Assembly (NCBI RefSeq): GCF_040869045.1
Contig: NC_090319.1
Span: 304,222,998 to 304,286,997 of the forward strand
Direction of reading: 5' to 3'
Origin: Eurosta solidaginis
Lineage: Eukaryota; Arthropoda; Insecta; Diptera; Tephritidae
DNA: 64,000 bases
Shown here: in pieces, positions 1 through 11,840 of the stretch
How positions within the stretch are numbered: the stretch's first letter is position 1
Layout of the letters: each line of letters begins with the position of its first letter
The notes under the pieces: generated by a model
Told to the model about the DNA's origin: nothing
The model's database searches: none
What the model saw: only the letters and a program-made list of their open reading frames with translations
Program-made: the position numbers and the translations under genes

Positions 1-201
1 CAGCATGATAGCTAACCGATGCACTTATCCAGAGGGTATGCTTATTTTTCGGCCATTGCAGATATTTATATGATGGTAATTTCAACTATCGCTTTGTTTA
101 CAAATCGGCTGGTGACATAGTCAAATGTATATAGGGATGATATTGGCACGTTTTGTTGACTTTAAAAGTGATCCATATTCTATTTTTCTCTATACATGCA
201 G

Positions 202-442
202 GAACCCAAAGAGACCACACAAATGAGCTTACATACAAGAAAGGTACATTACTGCTATGACATGTCAAATAGAAGTGCTCATATCATTTGTCGACGCTGG
301 AAAAACAATTAAAATAATAGCACCGATGGACTGCCGTTACGACACAAATTTAGGAAATCCAATAACTGATAATTTTTCTATCAGAACTCTAATAGTAGGA
401 GAGCTGGTAAGCATTTTTGAGCAGGTATTTGAGGCACAATGA
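202..442 (+). other. Exon-like segment of unknown origin
   Basis: A pyrimidine-rich tract followed by CAG ends at 201, and a GTAAGC donor-like site follows GAGCTG at 406. Between them a frame starting with ATG at 257 is open for 61 codons, but the same frame has a TGA at 224, so the whole interval cannot be one coding exon. I do not recognise the peptide. The donor-like site also lies inside the arm of the adjacent inverted repeat, which argues for chance. An untranslated exon, or a fragment of an old mobile element, is as likely as a coding exon. Confidence 0.15.
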
Positions 443-2029
443 AAATTATGTGCAACGCTTTATTAATGGTATCTAAGTATAGAAATGCAGAATTGGCTAA
501 GGGGTGGCGGGGCTGAGACTGCCCTTGAATTTAACAAAAAAATTTATTTTTGTATTCTAAAAATGTTTTTGAGGCACTTTGAAAATTATAAAAAGAAATA
601 AGCCAGATTATTAGGTTGGGTCTAAAGGTTTGCCAGGTCATTGCAAAATATTTTTTTTTATTGAAAACATTTTTGAAGCACTATGAAAATTATAAAAAAA
701 ATAAGCCAGATTATTAGGTTGGGTCTAAAACTTTGCTAGGTCAGTGCAAAATAATTTTTTTTTTAATTAAAACAAGTATGGACGGGACTGTCTTCGGCTG
801 TGCCGAAAACTTCATACCTTTCATGATAATGAAGTGGTATATTAAATTCGTCACGAATTCCACAGTGGTAAGTCCTTAAAGGAAAATAGATGGAAGTACC
901 ATTAAGTATACCGAAATAATCAGGATGAAGAGCTGAGTTGATTTAGCCATGTCCGTCTTTCTGTTTGTATGCAAACTAGTCCCTCAATTTTTGAGATATC
1001 TTTATGAAATTTAGTGAGCGGGTGTATTTAGGTGTCCGATTAGACATTTGTCGGAACCGGCCGGATCGGACCACTATAGCATATATCCTCCATACAACCG
1101 ATTTTTCAGAAGAAGAGGTTTTTTGTCATATCTTCCTTAATTTATCAGATTAAAGCTTTAAACTTGACCATATGCTTACGTATATAGCATATATTGTTGT
1201 CTGAAAAAATCATAGAAATCGGTGGTATATATAGTATACATCTCATACAACAGATTTTTCAGATAAGAAACTTTTCTCAATTTCTGCCCCATTTTAACAG
1301 CAGAACCTCACCAAATGCTTACGTATATAGCACATATCTTTGTCTGAAAAATCATAGAGATCGGTAGTATATATATTATATACACCATATAAACTGCCAT
1401 TTTTGCCCCTTTTTTACGGCTAGAAGCATCAAATTTTATCAAAAACTTACGCTTACCTCACATATTGTTGAAATAAGTGATTCGTGGTAATAGCTTTTAC
1501 ATGCAGACCACAAAAAACGTGAAACTTTGCATCCTCACACAAACTACCTACCAATTTTTTTATTTTATATTTATCTTAAAAATCGTTGAAGTATGTACAT
1601 CTGTTCACTATATATTTCTTATCTCATACACCCGATTATTTGGATATTACGATTGGGATAATATTATTGTTCAGCCCCATTCATGAAAGGTATGAAGTTT
1701 TCAGCACAGCCGAGGACAGTCCCGCCCATACTTGTTTCAATTAAAAAAAATATTTTGCACTGACCTGCAAAGTTTTAGACCCAACCCAACAATCTGGCTT
1801 ATTTCTTTTTATATTTTTCAAATATTAAATTTTAACATATTTAATTTTCGAAGTGCCTCAAAAACATTTTTAGCACACAAAAATAAATTTTTTTGTTAAT
1901 TTCAAGGGCAGTCTAGCCCCGCCACCCCTTAGCCAGTTCTGCATTTCTATATTTAGATACCATTAAAAAAGCGTTGTATATAATTTTCATTGTGCCTCAA
2001 ATACCTGCTCAAAAATGCTTACCAGCTCT
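400..2029. repeat. Large inverted repeat (foldback-like) around a DINE-like core
   Basis: The left arm begins GAGCTGGTAAGC at about 400. The right arm ends with its inverse, GCTTACCAGCTC, at about 2029. The arms match over most of their length: the GAGGCACAATGAAAATTAT block, the GGGGTGGCGGGGCT block, and the AAGCCAGATTATTAGG block. Left arm is about 428 bp, right arm about 348 bp. The difference is a tandem duplication of about 100 bp in the left arm only (about 563-762). Each arm ends inward with ACAAGTATGGACGGGACTG and a GCCGAA-type hairpin, the same terminus as the repeat at 8934. The core (about 830-1680) is single copy within the structure. No protein is encoded. Confidence 0.75.
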
Positions 2030-2380
2030 TAGACTATAACTGCATTAGCAAAAACCCGAAAAATCTTTCCTCAATGTAATTTGTTTATACGTTACTCATA
2101 CGACACGTACCTCTAAATGGGTACATACATATGCAGCGAATTCCGCTTGTTTCGAACTAGCGCAGAACTATCGCTTTAAGAGCCGGTACCAGCTCTAATA
2201 CTGTCCCCTAGCAATGCTTTCAACCAGAGTGTGCATAGGTACAATACAAAATAATTAATTTGTACTGTTTTGTACCATCCATGGAACAAAACAATATACC
2301 AAATTGCTTGGAAAATAGATATTGTTTTGTACCTTATACAAAATATAACAAAACCTTGTTTTTAAATTCGCTGGACTATG
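2030..2380. other. No recognisable feature
   Basis: I see no gene or repeat here beyond a short duplicated TTGTTTTGTACC motif at about 2260-2330. Confidence 0.5.
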
Positions 2381-3560
2381 GTGATGTCTACGTAAAGCTC
2401 ATAAAGCTCATCATTAAATCTTCTCCCAGAGCCGCCTCATCTGACGTTGCCATGGTCCATGCTTCTTCACCATATAGCAGGAGCGGATTACTAACTTGTA
2501 GAGCATGAATTTCATTTGCCGATAGAGGGCTTTACTTTTTAATTGCATTCGTAATCCAAAGTAGCATTTGTTGGCAGCAGTGATCCTTCGCTGGATCTTG
2601 AAGCCGATTTTGTTGTTTGTGTTAATGCTGGTTCCAAATGAGCGAAATAATGGCTACCGACAGTGGCGTGCTTGGCAAGGCACAAGTGCGCTGACTATTT
2701 GCTTGATTGCAGCAATTACTTCGTTGTATAATCTTTCGCCATCACACTCATCCTTTCCGCCTCTTTACCCAGTTTTGAGTAAACAGAACTGCGCTGTAAG
2801 TTTAGGCTGCACGCTTTTGTAAAACATTTTTAAAGAGCTGTGAAGTTGTGCAGCTATTATAAATTTCTCCAGCATCAAACTAAAGATCTCGCACGATAGG
2901 GAGTCACCCTGTCTGAAACCTCGTTTAGTTTCGGACGGCTCGTAGAGGTCCTTCCCAACCGTGACTAAACTCTTGATATTGCTCAACGTCATTTTGCACA
3001 TTTGCATTTTATATAAGTTTCGGAAGACACCAAACTCCGACATAGTGACATATAAACAGCTCGTTTTCGTGCTGCCCGAGCCGGCTTCGAAAGCGACGAA
3101 GTGTGTCAATTCCTGTTTTTTCGGTTTTTCTTTTTTCAAGGTTTGGCGCATTGTGAAAATATTGTCGATGGTAGGTTCACTAGGTCTGAAGCCATAATGA
3201 TAAGGTCCAATCAGCCGATTCACGATGGGCTTGCACCTTTCACACCATTTGCTTGACAGAACCTTATATGCAATACTTAAAAGTCTGATTCCGCGAGTGC
3301 TTGTGTAGCTTGTAGGATTACCCTTCTTGTGGACTGGGCAAAGAATACTTCAATACCAATCATCAGGCACGCACTGTCTATGTGAATAGCTCCGCAAGCA
3401 ATCCATCTGGCTTAGTTGTTTTTTAGTCTGGTTATTGCCATTCTGCCTTCGTCATAATCGGGATAGGAGACAACAATATCATCAGAATCAATATCGATGT
3501 CTTTAGTAGGGGCAGACAAATATTCTCTTCATAATATAAGTAGTCTCTGGGCACCGGTTA
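2380..3560 (-). pseudogene. RTE-like LINE relic, reverse transcriptase region
   Basis: Read on the minus strand, the longest open piece (3223-2765) has the core RT signatures of RTE-clade LINEs: YHYGFRPSEPTIDNIFTMRQ at the start, then a MSEFG..RNLYKMQMCKMTLSN block, then KRGFRQGDSLSCEIF. The YADD catalytic box that should follow is lost behind a stop at 2765. The region downstream (2760-2380) still matches the conserved RTE C-terminal stretch, out of frame, with a block like that found at 43570-43880. The 5' endonuclease half is absent. The position of the catalytic aspartates in the first block is also altered (FVAFEAGSG replaces the usual aspartate motif), so this copy is inactive. Confidence 0.7.
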
Positions 3561-3875
3561 CAAGGTCGCCGTTTTTGTTTTAAGAGGAGTTTGTTCCGGA
3601 CTTGACACCTTACGTCTGTCGCCGAATTTTTCGGTAAAACAAAATTTTAGCAAACATCATTCAGCCTCTTCAAATATTCAATATTGGATATATGACCGCT
3701 GCACTATAACAGGCAAGTGACGCGCTAAGTATCCTGCTTAGTTCTTTGTACAATAGATTGTTTTAAAAAATTATAGACAGGGGAATAGGGTTATTTGTGA
3801 TGGAGGGTTGAGAGCTCACATGAATCATATAAATGACTTATCTTGTTTGGTTGATTTTCCGACAGGGTGGATAAA
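3561..3875. other. No recognisable feature
   Basis: No gene-like frame and no repeat that I can relate to others in the window. Confidence 0.5.
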
Positions 3876-4088
3876 TGATGTATATTGGAACGATTTTCCG
3901 TCATCCCTTGTCAAATTTGGTTTTGAGACAAACCGGTTACGGCGTTGTGCCATCATCAGTGTCGATTTTCGTTCTGATCTATTGTTGTCGTTTGTCCTGT
4001 ATTTATAGTTCGTAGGTATATGAGCAGGTATTGTCAAATTGATGCTTGTGTATATTTAGTTATGTGTATGTGCTGTGTGTTCATTCAG
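3876..4088 (+). repeat. Penelope-like element, left terminal repeat
   Basis: This stretch is repeated in inverted orientation at 5378-5590, so the element is bounded by inverted copies of the same terminal repeat. It contains a hairpin-prone block (CAAACCGGTTACGGCGTTG) and the ATCATCAGTGTCGATTTTCG block that recurs at 23258 and 31968. Inverted terminal repeats of this kind are typical of Penelope-like elements. Confidence 0.8.
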
Positions 4089-5361
4089 TATGCAAATCAC
4101 AAATACGCTAAGAACCACTTTACGTCAAAACTATTTTCAATTCAACAATAAAATATATAGACAAACAAACGGTCTTGGAATGGGAAGCCACACATCAGCA
4201 ATTCTTATGGAAGTGTTCATGCAAAATCTGGAAGAAAAGTACATACAGGAGCTGAAGTCCAAATTAGGCGTGTCATTTTATGCTAGATACGTGGATGACA
4301 TAATATGCGTTTTAACTACTAATAACGAAGAGCTTGTACTGCAGTACCTCAACAAGCAGCACGGAAATATAAAATTTACAATGGAAACCGAAAAAGACGG
4401 AGGAATCAACTATCTAGACCTCACGATAGATATTGATAAAGAAGCCAAAAGATTTAACTATGACATATATAGAAAGTCAACGGCCACCGATACAATAATA
4501 CACAATACCTCAAATCACCCTCAACAGCAAAAAAATGCAGCATTAAGACATTTGGTACATAGACTTGAAAGAACACCTCTTACACAAGAGGCATATAAGA
4601 GAGAATTTGAGGTTATATATAATATCGCTGCAAACAACGGATATAAAAAAGCACTAGTAGATAAGCTCAGAAGGATAAATGGAGAACCAAAAAGAAATAA
4701 TGAAAAGGAAAATAATGGTTGGGCGACTATGACATATACTGGAAAAGCAACACATAAATTGGCAAACTTCTTTAAAAAATACAACATTAACACAGCATTC
4801 AAAACATCGAACAATCTAGGGCGAAAACTAAGAACTAACATTAACTCAGAGGATCCGTTTAGCAGCCACGGCGTATACAAGCTTACCTGCGGATGCCAGC
4901 ATAGTTACATAGGATAAACAGGACGGTAGATAAGAACGAGGTTCAGAGAACATATTAGAGATTACAACAAAAAAATACGGAATCCAAACATTATACCCGA
5001 GTCTAACTTCGCGAATCACATGATCGAGAATGAATGTTCCCCAGCAAAAATCAATAAAACAGTTAGGGTTCTTCACATACAGGAAAAGGGCCGACGTCTC
5101 AGCGTACTCAAAAACATGGAAATCTACAAACAGAAAACATTCGACGGTATAATAATAAACGAACAGATAAACACAATTTCTGACACAATATTCGAGCCTT
5201 TAAAACTTGTTTACAGTAAACAACTTAATCACACAGGTACAACAGACAAACACACAACAACAAATAAACACAAAACAATTAACACACCAAAACAAAAAAC
5301 CGACAAAGAAGGTCAAACGACTAAAATCTACCTACCCCAGTCAGCCACACAAATCGATTAG
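4063..5361 (+). pseudogene. Penelope-like element RT plus GIY-YIG endonuclease, 5'-truncated
   Basis: One continuous frame from about 4063 to a stop at 5359-5361 carries the C-terminal half of a Penelope-type reverse transcriptase and a GIY-YIG endonuclease. RT marks are NGLGMGSHTSAILMEVFM and the catalytic YVDDI (codons at 4288-4302). The endonuclease begins GVYKLTCGCQHSYIG at about 4870 and continues with IRTRFREHI and SNFANHM. Two nonsense codons, TAA at 4915 and TAG at 4927, fall right after the YIG box; the frame is otherwise intact to the C terminus. The first RT motifs are missing and the terminal repeat abuts the RT core directly, a usual form of 5' truncation for this class. The product would be inactive. 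Confidence 0.85.
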
Positions 5362-5377
5362 TAAACCACCCTCGGTT

Positions 5378-5590
5378 CTGAATGAACACACAGCACATAC
5401 ATATAACTAAATATACACAAGCATCAATTTGCCAATACCTGCTCATATACCTACGAACTATAAATACAGGACAAACGACAACAACAGATCAGAAAGAAAA
5501 TCGACACTGATTATGGCACAACGCCGAAACCGGTTTGTCTCAAAACCAAATTTGACAGGGGATGACGGAAAATCGTTCCAATATACATCA
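5378..5590 (-). repeat. Penelope-like element, right terminal repeat (inverted)
   Basis: Near-exact inverse of 3876-4088, sharing the AGCATCAATTTG, ACCTGCTCATATACC and CGGTTTGTCTCAAAACC blocks. It closes the element at 5590. Confidence 0.8.
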
Positions 5591-6490
5591 ATCATATAAA
5601 TCCTAATAGAAAGGTCGGAAAATTAAAGTTTTGTTAAAAAGGACTTATATCAGGCATTCTGGTAATAAGGTCATATCTCAGCGAAGTCTTTAATAAAGTC
5701 GAATCCCCGGAGGCCGGTCAAAAAGTTATAGTTGAAACAAAAAAGGTTTTTACAGAAGGATATGAACTAAATTTGGTTAAATTTCTTTTCACGATTCGTT
5801 AGTGACTTCATATGCTAAACTACGCTATGGAATAGACACGAATTTATGTTTTGGTTTATCAATTTATGTCATAAATGCGAAATAAATTAAGTTCAATTCG
5901 AAGCTTTTTTGACAAAAAAAATAATCTTTTCAGTCAGGTCCAATGGTATACGACGTTATCAACGACTACGCTCAGTTACCGCCTTATTAACAGAATGTCT
6001 GAGATATGTCCTTCTTATAAAAACCTTAAAGTTACGACCTCTCTATAAGGATAAGTCGATTTTTTATTTCCTTTTTACTTAAAACTCTAGAGTTTTGAGT
6101 AGAAGCAGTGTCATCACGTTGTAACGGGCTCACTTTTGTCCACTTTTCACACATTTTCACTGAACTGGTTTAGTCCAGTCCATTGGTCGTCCTGTTAGAC
6201 ATTGTGAAAAGAAGTCTTTGCTGCTTCAAGAATGTTTCCAAAAAACAATTGACTTTCGATTTTTTGTAGCGGTACATACTGAAAATCCTTCTAAGCTGAT
6301 GGTAAATAGCAAGTTGAAGAAATTAGCTTAAAGATAGCGAATGTACTCAAAACAATTTAAGAATATAGCTTGAAAATTATAAGATTTTTATGTAAGAAAT
6401 ATCCTACATATAACATTCTCATATCACAGTTTTTGAACTCCTACGAAACCTCCCGACCGATTCTCATAAAATTTTGTGAGCGTATTAAAT
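5591..6490. other. No recognisable feature
   Basis: AT-rich sequence with no open frame of note and no repeat I can place. Confidence 0.5.
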
Positions 6491-6494
6491 AGAC

Positions 6495-6640
6495 TTGGCG
6501 AGGAAGTGGAAGAGAGAGTTGGAATGGGATTGGATTTTGAAGAGGGAGTTGAAGTCTCAGTGGAATTGGGTGCGGATGCGGTTTGGGAGTGGGGGTGCAA
6601 GTGGGAGTGGGATAAATGGAATAAGGTATAGGTTAAACAG
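6495..6640 (+). repeat. G-rich degenerate simple repeat
   Basis: A purine-rich run of GGGATT/GGGAGT/GAGTTGAAG-like units stands out from the AT-rich flanks. The 69-codon open frame across it has low complexity and is not a credible gene. It resembles the (GGGACT)n tract inside the Helitron at 62493-63117. Confidence 0.5.
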
Positions 6641-7880
6641 TTTTCTTGAAGAACGAGACGTGTCAGGTACGCTAAGATTGAATATAACTAGAAACTTTAT
6701 TTAAATTAATTTTATTTCCGGCAACCAAAAACTATCTTTGTTTCCCGGCAAACTTTACACTTCCTGCTTTTGAATGTCCTTAATTCATATAAAATACCTC
6801 TGTTTGAGAAGAAAATTGGTCGTTAAGGTTGTTAAAGAAAAAAATGTTTTCATTGTGCTAATCCTTTTTGTTTAGCATGCGCCTTTATCAACTTCATTTT
6901 CAATTACTTACATTCATTACAAATACGCAGAGGGATTAACAAAACACAAGAATTATAGCGACGATGATTCGACTTATTGCCGTCATCAGCAAAAACTTCA
7001 AATGTCCGGGGAAAAATCACATGAAAACTAAAAACAATTATAACTTCCTGCTAAATTAACTTGATCAAACACAAGAACATTAAAACTTTATCCAAAACTC
7101 TGAAATTCATATTCTAGGCGCTATATGTCTTAGATTTCACACAGCTTTACAGCCGCCACAAAAGTGATGCTGAAAAAAAATGTAAAAAGGAAAATACCCG
7201 AAGGGTAAAATAAGTAACACCAACAGCCATTGGCTTACGTTTACAAACAACAATCGCGTCATCATCAGCACGACTGAGCTAACGGCATTTACTTCCAGCC
7301 AACTTTGTCGCGACATCATCGATGATAGGATTAGCGAGGCCTGCAATTTGAAGTTTTCACAACTACTTTGGAAGCAAAAAAATATATTCTGGCCGATTAC
7401 TGTGTGTATGAGGTGTACGCAGAATAGACTAGAGAAAATCAAAACCAACAAATAAAATATGTAAGTTAGACTGGTTGAAGAACACATTTTTGTAGCCTGA
7501 TTTGGATTATGATAAGATCTTTATGTACGAGTGGAATGAGAAGGCTGGAGAAAAGGTGGTTGCTTCATTAAAACAGTGACCTGACCGGTCGTCGACAGAA
7601 ATAGAGCAGCAGTGGAGCTATAGAAAAAGCTATGAACCAAGTGAGCTGATTATCGACATCCGGGTGATAGCGTGCTAATAGAAGAGCTGCAAAATTTGTT
7701 CATTCAGTCAAATTGTGATACTAAAGTCTATGGTTACCTTTGTTATCGCGAGAAGAGTTAAGGATAACACTAGAAATGATACCGACTAGCTCCCTTGTCT
7801 TTCCAGTTTTTTCACCTCCCGCAATCGGTCACTGGCACCGACCAAATCTTTGGCGTAATTATTTGCAACGTGTATAAAGC
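6641..7880. other. No recognisable feature
   Basis: The only long frame (minus strand, 7487-7137, 116 codons) is rich in Leu, Phe, Ile and Val and could give several membrane segments, but it has no family signature, splice context or homology I recognise, so I do not call it a gene. Confidence 0.4.
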
Positions 7881-8600
7881 AAATTTTGAGCATATTGGAC
7901 ATCAACAGCGATGGAGGCATCCTACCGACTGTCCTGCACCTAAAAATACTGGGTGTATCATTTGATCAGGATCTACATCAAAGTCCAGAACCGTCAAAAA
8001 ATCTTCAAATATATTGCTGGCAGTACTTGCAAACGCTCATAGCCACTTTTAAATCAATTTACTGTCTGATTGTATGCTACGCGTTAGGTCGCCGAACCTT
8101 AAAGTAACATACCGGAAGTAACTGCAGGCTTGACACAATGCCGCGGTCAGAACTTTCACGGGATGTCTAATAATGTATCCAGAACATAATCTATGTATTA
8201 AGGCGAAAATACTCTGCATAAAAAGGAAAATAATTTACTGAGCAAAGGGTTTCTGCTGAATACTCAGCAACCTGGGCATCTTAACTGACATCTGATTGAA
8301 GTTGCCGTACTCAGAGGAACTTATGAATTCATCTCCGTTAGCACTCCGTTCATCGTCGTTAGCACTTTGAAGAAATCCAGCAATAAAAAAGTCAGACGTA
8401 TTAAGAAAGGGAGCAGGAAAAGCCCATCAGAGACATTCACAAAAAGTTGTTGGAGTATTTTTCCAACAATTGCCCAGTGAACCCGTTCACAAAGAAAAAT
8501 TCCCTGAACTCAAACTCGTCTCCAGGTAGACGCACGTCACTCAACCATGTGGAGACAGCAATTTTCGTCGGACCCCCATTAGAGAACAACAACCATGATA
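7880..8600 (+). pseudogene. CR1/Jockey-like LINE relic (RT C-terminus)
   Basis: The plus strand keeps LPTVLHLKILGVSFDQDLH at about 7920-7980, matching the LPTVLHPKILGVTFDQDLH of the better copy at 46643-45399. Further on, short decayed blocks match its LLNTQKPGHPNRHLI and NCPVNP segments (about 8260-8310 and 8470-8500). The order is the same as in the better copy, so this is one old insertion broken by many substitutions and small deletions. No catalytic motif remains. Confidence 0.7.
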
Positions 8601-8933
8601 CCTTCCTTTCGGCTATCCATACGTGATTTACATGATCCACAAGAAAAAATTCATCTCTGAAAACCTTAAGTGCATACTCAAAAGCAACATTTACAAAAGA
8701 CGCATCTCCAACGCTTCAGCAAAAATGCGTATGAAGCAGATGTTATCACTGAGAGCAGGTAACAAAATATCTATCTTCGTCTCCCTAAAGCCGTAAAGCA
8801 GGCACATTCATTTCACGTAAATTTCTGTTTCTTCAATCGGTCTAATGTGTCTTTAAGTTTCCACCAAAGAGCAAACACGATTACAGTGAACACAATTATA
8901 TATGAACGAAATTTTGCAGAAAATAAATAAAAA
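8601..8933. other. No recognisable feature
   Basis: A short plus-strand frame (about 8620-8800) is rich in Lys and Ser and may be the tail of the preceding relic or chance. Nothing else is seen. Confidence 0.3.
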
Positions 8934-9810
8934 ACAAGTAAGGACGGGACTGTCTTCGACTGTGCCGAAGACTTCATATCTTTCATGAATGTGGCTGAAC
9001 AATAATCTTATCCCATTCGTAATCTCCAAATAATCCGATGTGTAAGATAAGAAATATACAGTGAGCAGATGTACATACTTAACGATTTTAAGATAAATAT
9101 AAAAAAATGGCAAAAAACCCTCTTATCTGAGCGATGGGTTGTAAGGGATATATATTATATATAGCTCCGATCGAAATGATTTTTTCATGAAATCTTCTAT
9201 GATATATTAGAATATATGAGCCGTTCATTTTGAAGGTCATTTCCAACTCGTGGTCTTAAATGCATTGTTATTTTTGAACGAATGCATATATAGATGGTTC
9301 TACAATTATAAAATAATAATAAGAATTGCATCTTTTGGATATTGGACTCTAACAAACTGGAGGCGAGGAGAGATACAAACAAATTATCACTGAACCTAAA
9401 CGACATGAAATGACTTATGCCACTTTCAAAATAAGCGGCTCATATGTCACCGAGTTTCACGTTTATACTTTCTAAATTGCGGCAGGAATGACCAAAATCG
9501 TCTTATCTGAACGATCGGTTATATGGGAGATATATGATAAGTGGTCCGATCCTACCGGATCCGACAAATGTCTAATACAATACAAAAATACATCCTTGCG
9601 CCAAATTTCATTGAGATATCTCAAAATTTGAGGGACTAGTTTGCGTTCAAACAGACAGAAGGACGGACAGACGGACATGGCTATATCAACTCAGTTCGTC
9701 GCCCTGATCAATTCGGTATACTTAATGGTGAGTCCATCTTCTATATTTCTCAACGTTACAAACAGCGGACCAAAGTTAGTAAACCATTTCATGTTCATGA
9801 AAGGTATAAT
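8934..9810. mobile_element. DINE-1-like interspersed repeat, ACAAGTAAGGACGGG family
   Basis: It begins ACAAGTAAGGACGGGACTG followed by a hairpin, GTCTTCGAC/TGT/GCCGAAGAC, and then TTTCATGAAT. Near the far end are GACAGACAGAAGGACGGACAG and CATGGCTATATCAACTCA, the inverse of the CATGTCCGTCCGTC block of DINE-1-type elements. The same terminus sits at both inner ends of the inverted repeat at 400-2029. There is no coding capacity. A non-autonomous Helentron derivative is my inference from the terminal hairpin and internal simple repeat. Confidence 0.6.
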
Positions 9811-10624
9811 TAGCAAAATAAATGATTTCTAAACAAGAAGGAAATGTAACGATGAGAAATAGAAGTGAAACTTCTTTGGTAGTTGATTATATTTCTAGTT
9901 GTGAGACAGAAATGTGAGACAAGAAGTTTCACGGCCTAGTAGGAATGACGTTTGAAAAAACTGCTCCGAATATTTTTAATACAAAAACGGTTCAATTGTC
10001 CAGTTTTATAGATCCCTTTCTACCACCTGATGCATGACATTATTAAAGCCTGCTTTCAAGTCAAGGAGGACTTTCATAGACTTTCCAGTATAACAAGCGA
10101 ATTATCCAGTATAATAAGCGAATTATCTCAAGAAAACTCACTATCGAGAAATCCTGCACCTTGCATAAAGATGAATCAGGCGTTCCTGCTTCTCGGACTT
10201 ATTACACTTTAACACGAAGCAGGAGCTTACAAAGTTATTCATCTTTATGGTCTTAACGGCCAATGTAAGAATACCCTACACCAATTTGTGGTGGTCTCAG
10301 GTCCACAGGTTTCTTACTCTTCCTGGCATGGAGCTTTAAGGTCACTATATGTATTCGTCCACTATGGATATTTTTCCTAGGCCCACAAGCTTTCAGATAA
10401 CATGAGATTTGAAAAACATTTTTACACCCACAGAGCTACCAAATGGGTTCCAATAATTTCGCTTCCAGCGAAGTTGCCTCTGGAAGAAGTTCGTTAAATT
10501 CGCAAAATTATGACTGCAATTCCTAAACAAGTTTCATTGGGTTGTACCTCGTCAAGAGAGATGTGACGGTGGTCAAAGGAGTGCTGCACGGAAACTTTAT
10601 AGCTTCATAACCTGGAATACAGAC
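9811..10624. other. No recognisable feature
   Basis: Only a local duplication of about 20 bp (CCAGTATAAYAAGCGAATTA, twice at about 10084-10122) is visible. No gene is supported. Confidence 0.4.
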
Positions 10625-10975
10625 CCCAGATTAGGTTAGGTTGAACTGGCCATAATTTGTTTGACGACCAAACATGAGAACCCCAATTAGGTGCCAGGAC
10701 TTATGTTATGGAACAACTCTGTCTTCTTGGCAAATACTAGAAATTTTCTAGTACCTAGCTTAGTTGCTGCCTCAATATCTGGCTACTCTGCCGTCCATAG
10801 TAGCTAGAATCCGGACCACGCGAGCGCAGAACACGAACACAGAATTTGCTCAACCATTTTTTCCTATAGCTCGTACTTTCTACATACTCTGTAACTGTCA
10901 AGACCAAACTTATAAGCATGTAACGACAGAAGGCTGTGCCCGTCGTGAGCCTTTATTCTAGTCTCTTTAAGATAT
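10625..10975 (-). pseudogene. I/R1-like LINE 3' tail relic
   Basis: The sequence starts GGTTAGGTTGAACTGGCC and shares successive blocks with 34331-34720 (ACGACCAAAC, CAGGACTTATGTTATGGAAC, CTTGGCAAATACTAGAA, GAACACGAACAC), so both are copies of one LINE tail. In the other copy the minus strand encodes the C-terminal zinc-binding segment. This copy is older and its frame is fully broken. Confidence 0.6.
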
Positions 10976-11254
10976 GAGCAACTTTGTGAGTCTAACGTTG
11001 TAGGTTTTGCACATGATTTAAAAAATTTGTCAGCATGCGTTTCTCTCCCTCCTTTCCTGCTTGATGGCCCGTATATAACTACTGTTTTCTTTTGATTTAC
11101 CCAAAGGGATTTCATTACTTTCATTCCTTTATGACCGGGAAAAGAGTACACGTAAATGTATGGTCGGTTCCTTAAATACTCATTCGAATCTGGAAACGAG
11201 GATGGAAGATAACTTTACCTGCACTTGTGATAACTTCATTTATATGTTAGTAAG

Positions 11255-11840
11255 AAAGACTAAAGACGGAATACCCGGAAACCTGGGCATCCCAAAAAGC
11301 ATCTGATTGATGAGCCAACACCGCCCAAGGGCTTCAGGAGTCATCTCCATAAGCATTATGAGGAAATACGGCATCTGAGAACTCAGTCGTATGAAGCCAA
11401 AAAACACAAACAGGTTCTCAGTGAACTCCATAAACAGGCGTCGGACCTTTATGCCAGGAATTTCCTTGTGAATTCAGTACTCAAAGAACAGTACCCCAAA
11501 ACTTACGCAAGAGCAACGCACACTCCCCAGGGAAACGCGAATCACTTTAGCTCAACTTCGATCTGGATACTGTAACAGGTTAAACTCTTACCTATCCAGA
11601 AACAACCCCGACATACAAAACGTATGCCCCGCTTGGAATGTGTCCCCACATGACACCAACCATCTCTTTAATTGTAGTGCGGAGTCAACGCCTCTAACAC
11701 CCCTCGCATTATAGGCCACCCCTGTTGAAACAGCAAGTTTCCTTGGACTCCCGTTAGAGGATATTGATGACAATTTGGGATCGGTCGCACCTATTGGATG
11801 GGGCGAAGCACTCCTACAACAACAACAACAACAACAACAA
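11255..11840 (+). pseudogene. CR1/Jockey-like LINE, 5'-truncated, with (CAA)n tail
   Basis: Blocks matching the C-terminal part of the element at 45339-48428 run in order: CCTGGGCATCCC (QKPGHPN), GGAAATACGGCATCTGAGAAC, GACCTTTATGCCAGGAA, the ACACCAACCATCTCTTTAATTG zinc-binding segment, and GAGGATATTGATGACAATTTG at the ORF end. A short 3' UTR follows with GGATGGGGCGAAGCACTCC and a (CAA)n tail at about 11817-11840. The insertion is a typical 5'-truncated copy. Several small indels break the frame. Confidence 0.8.

Noticed and set aside
7137..7487. 116-codon hydrophobic minus-strand frame, receptor-like at first sight
   Set aside because: No conserved family motif, no flanking exons, and T-rich DNA readily gives Leu/Phe/Ile-rich frames.
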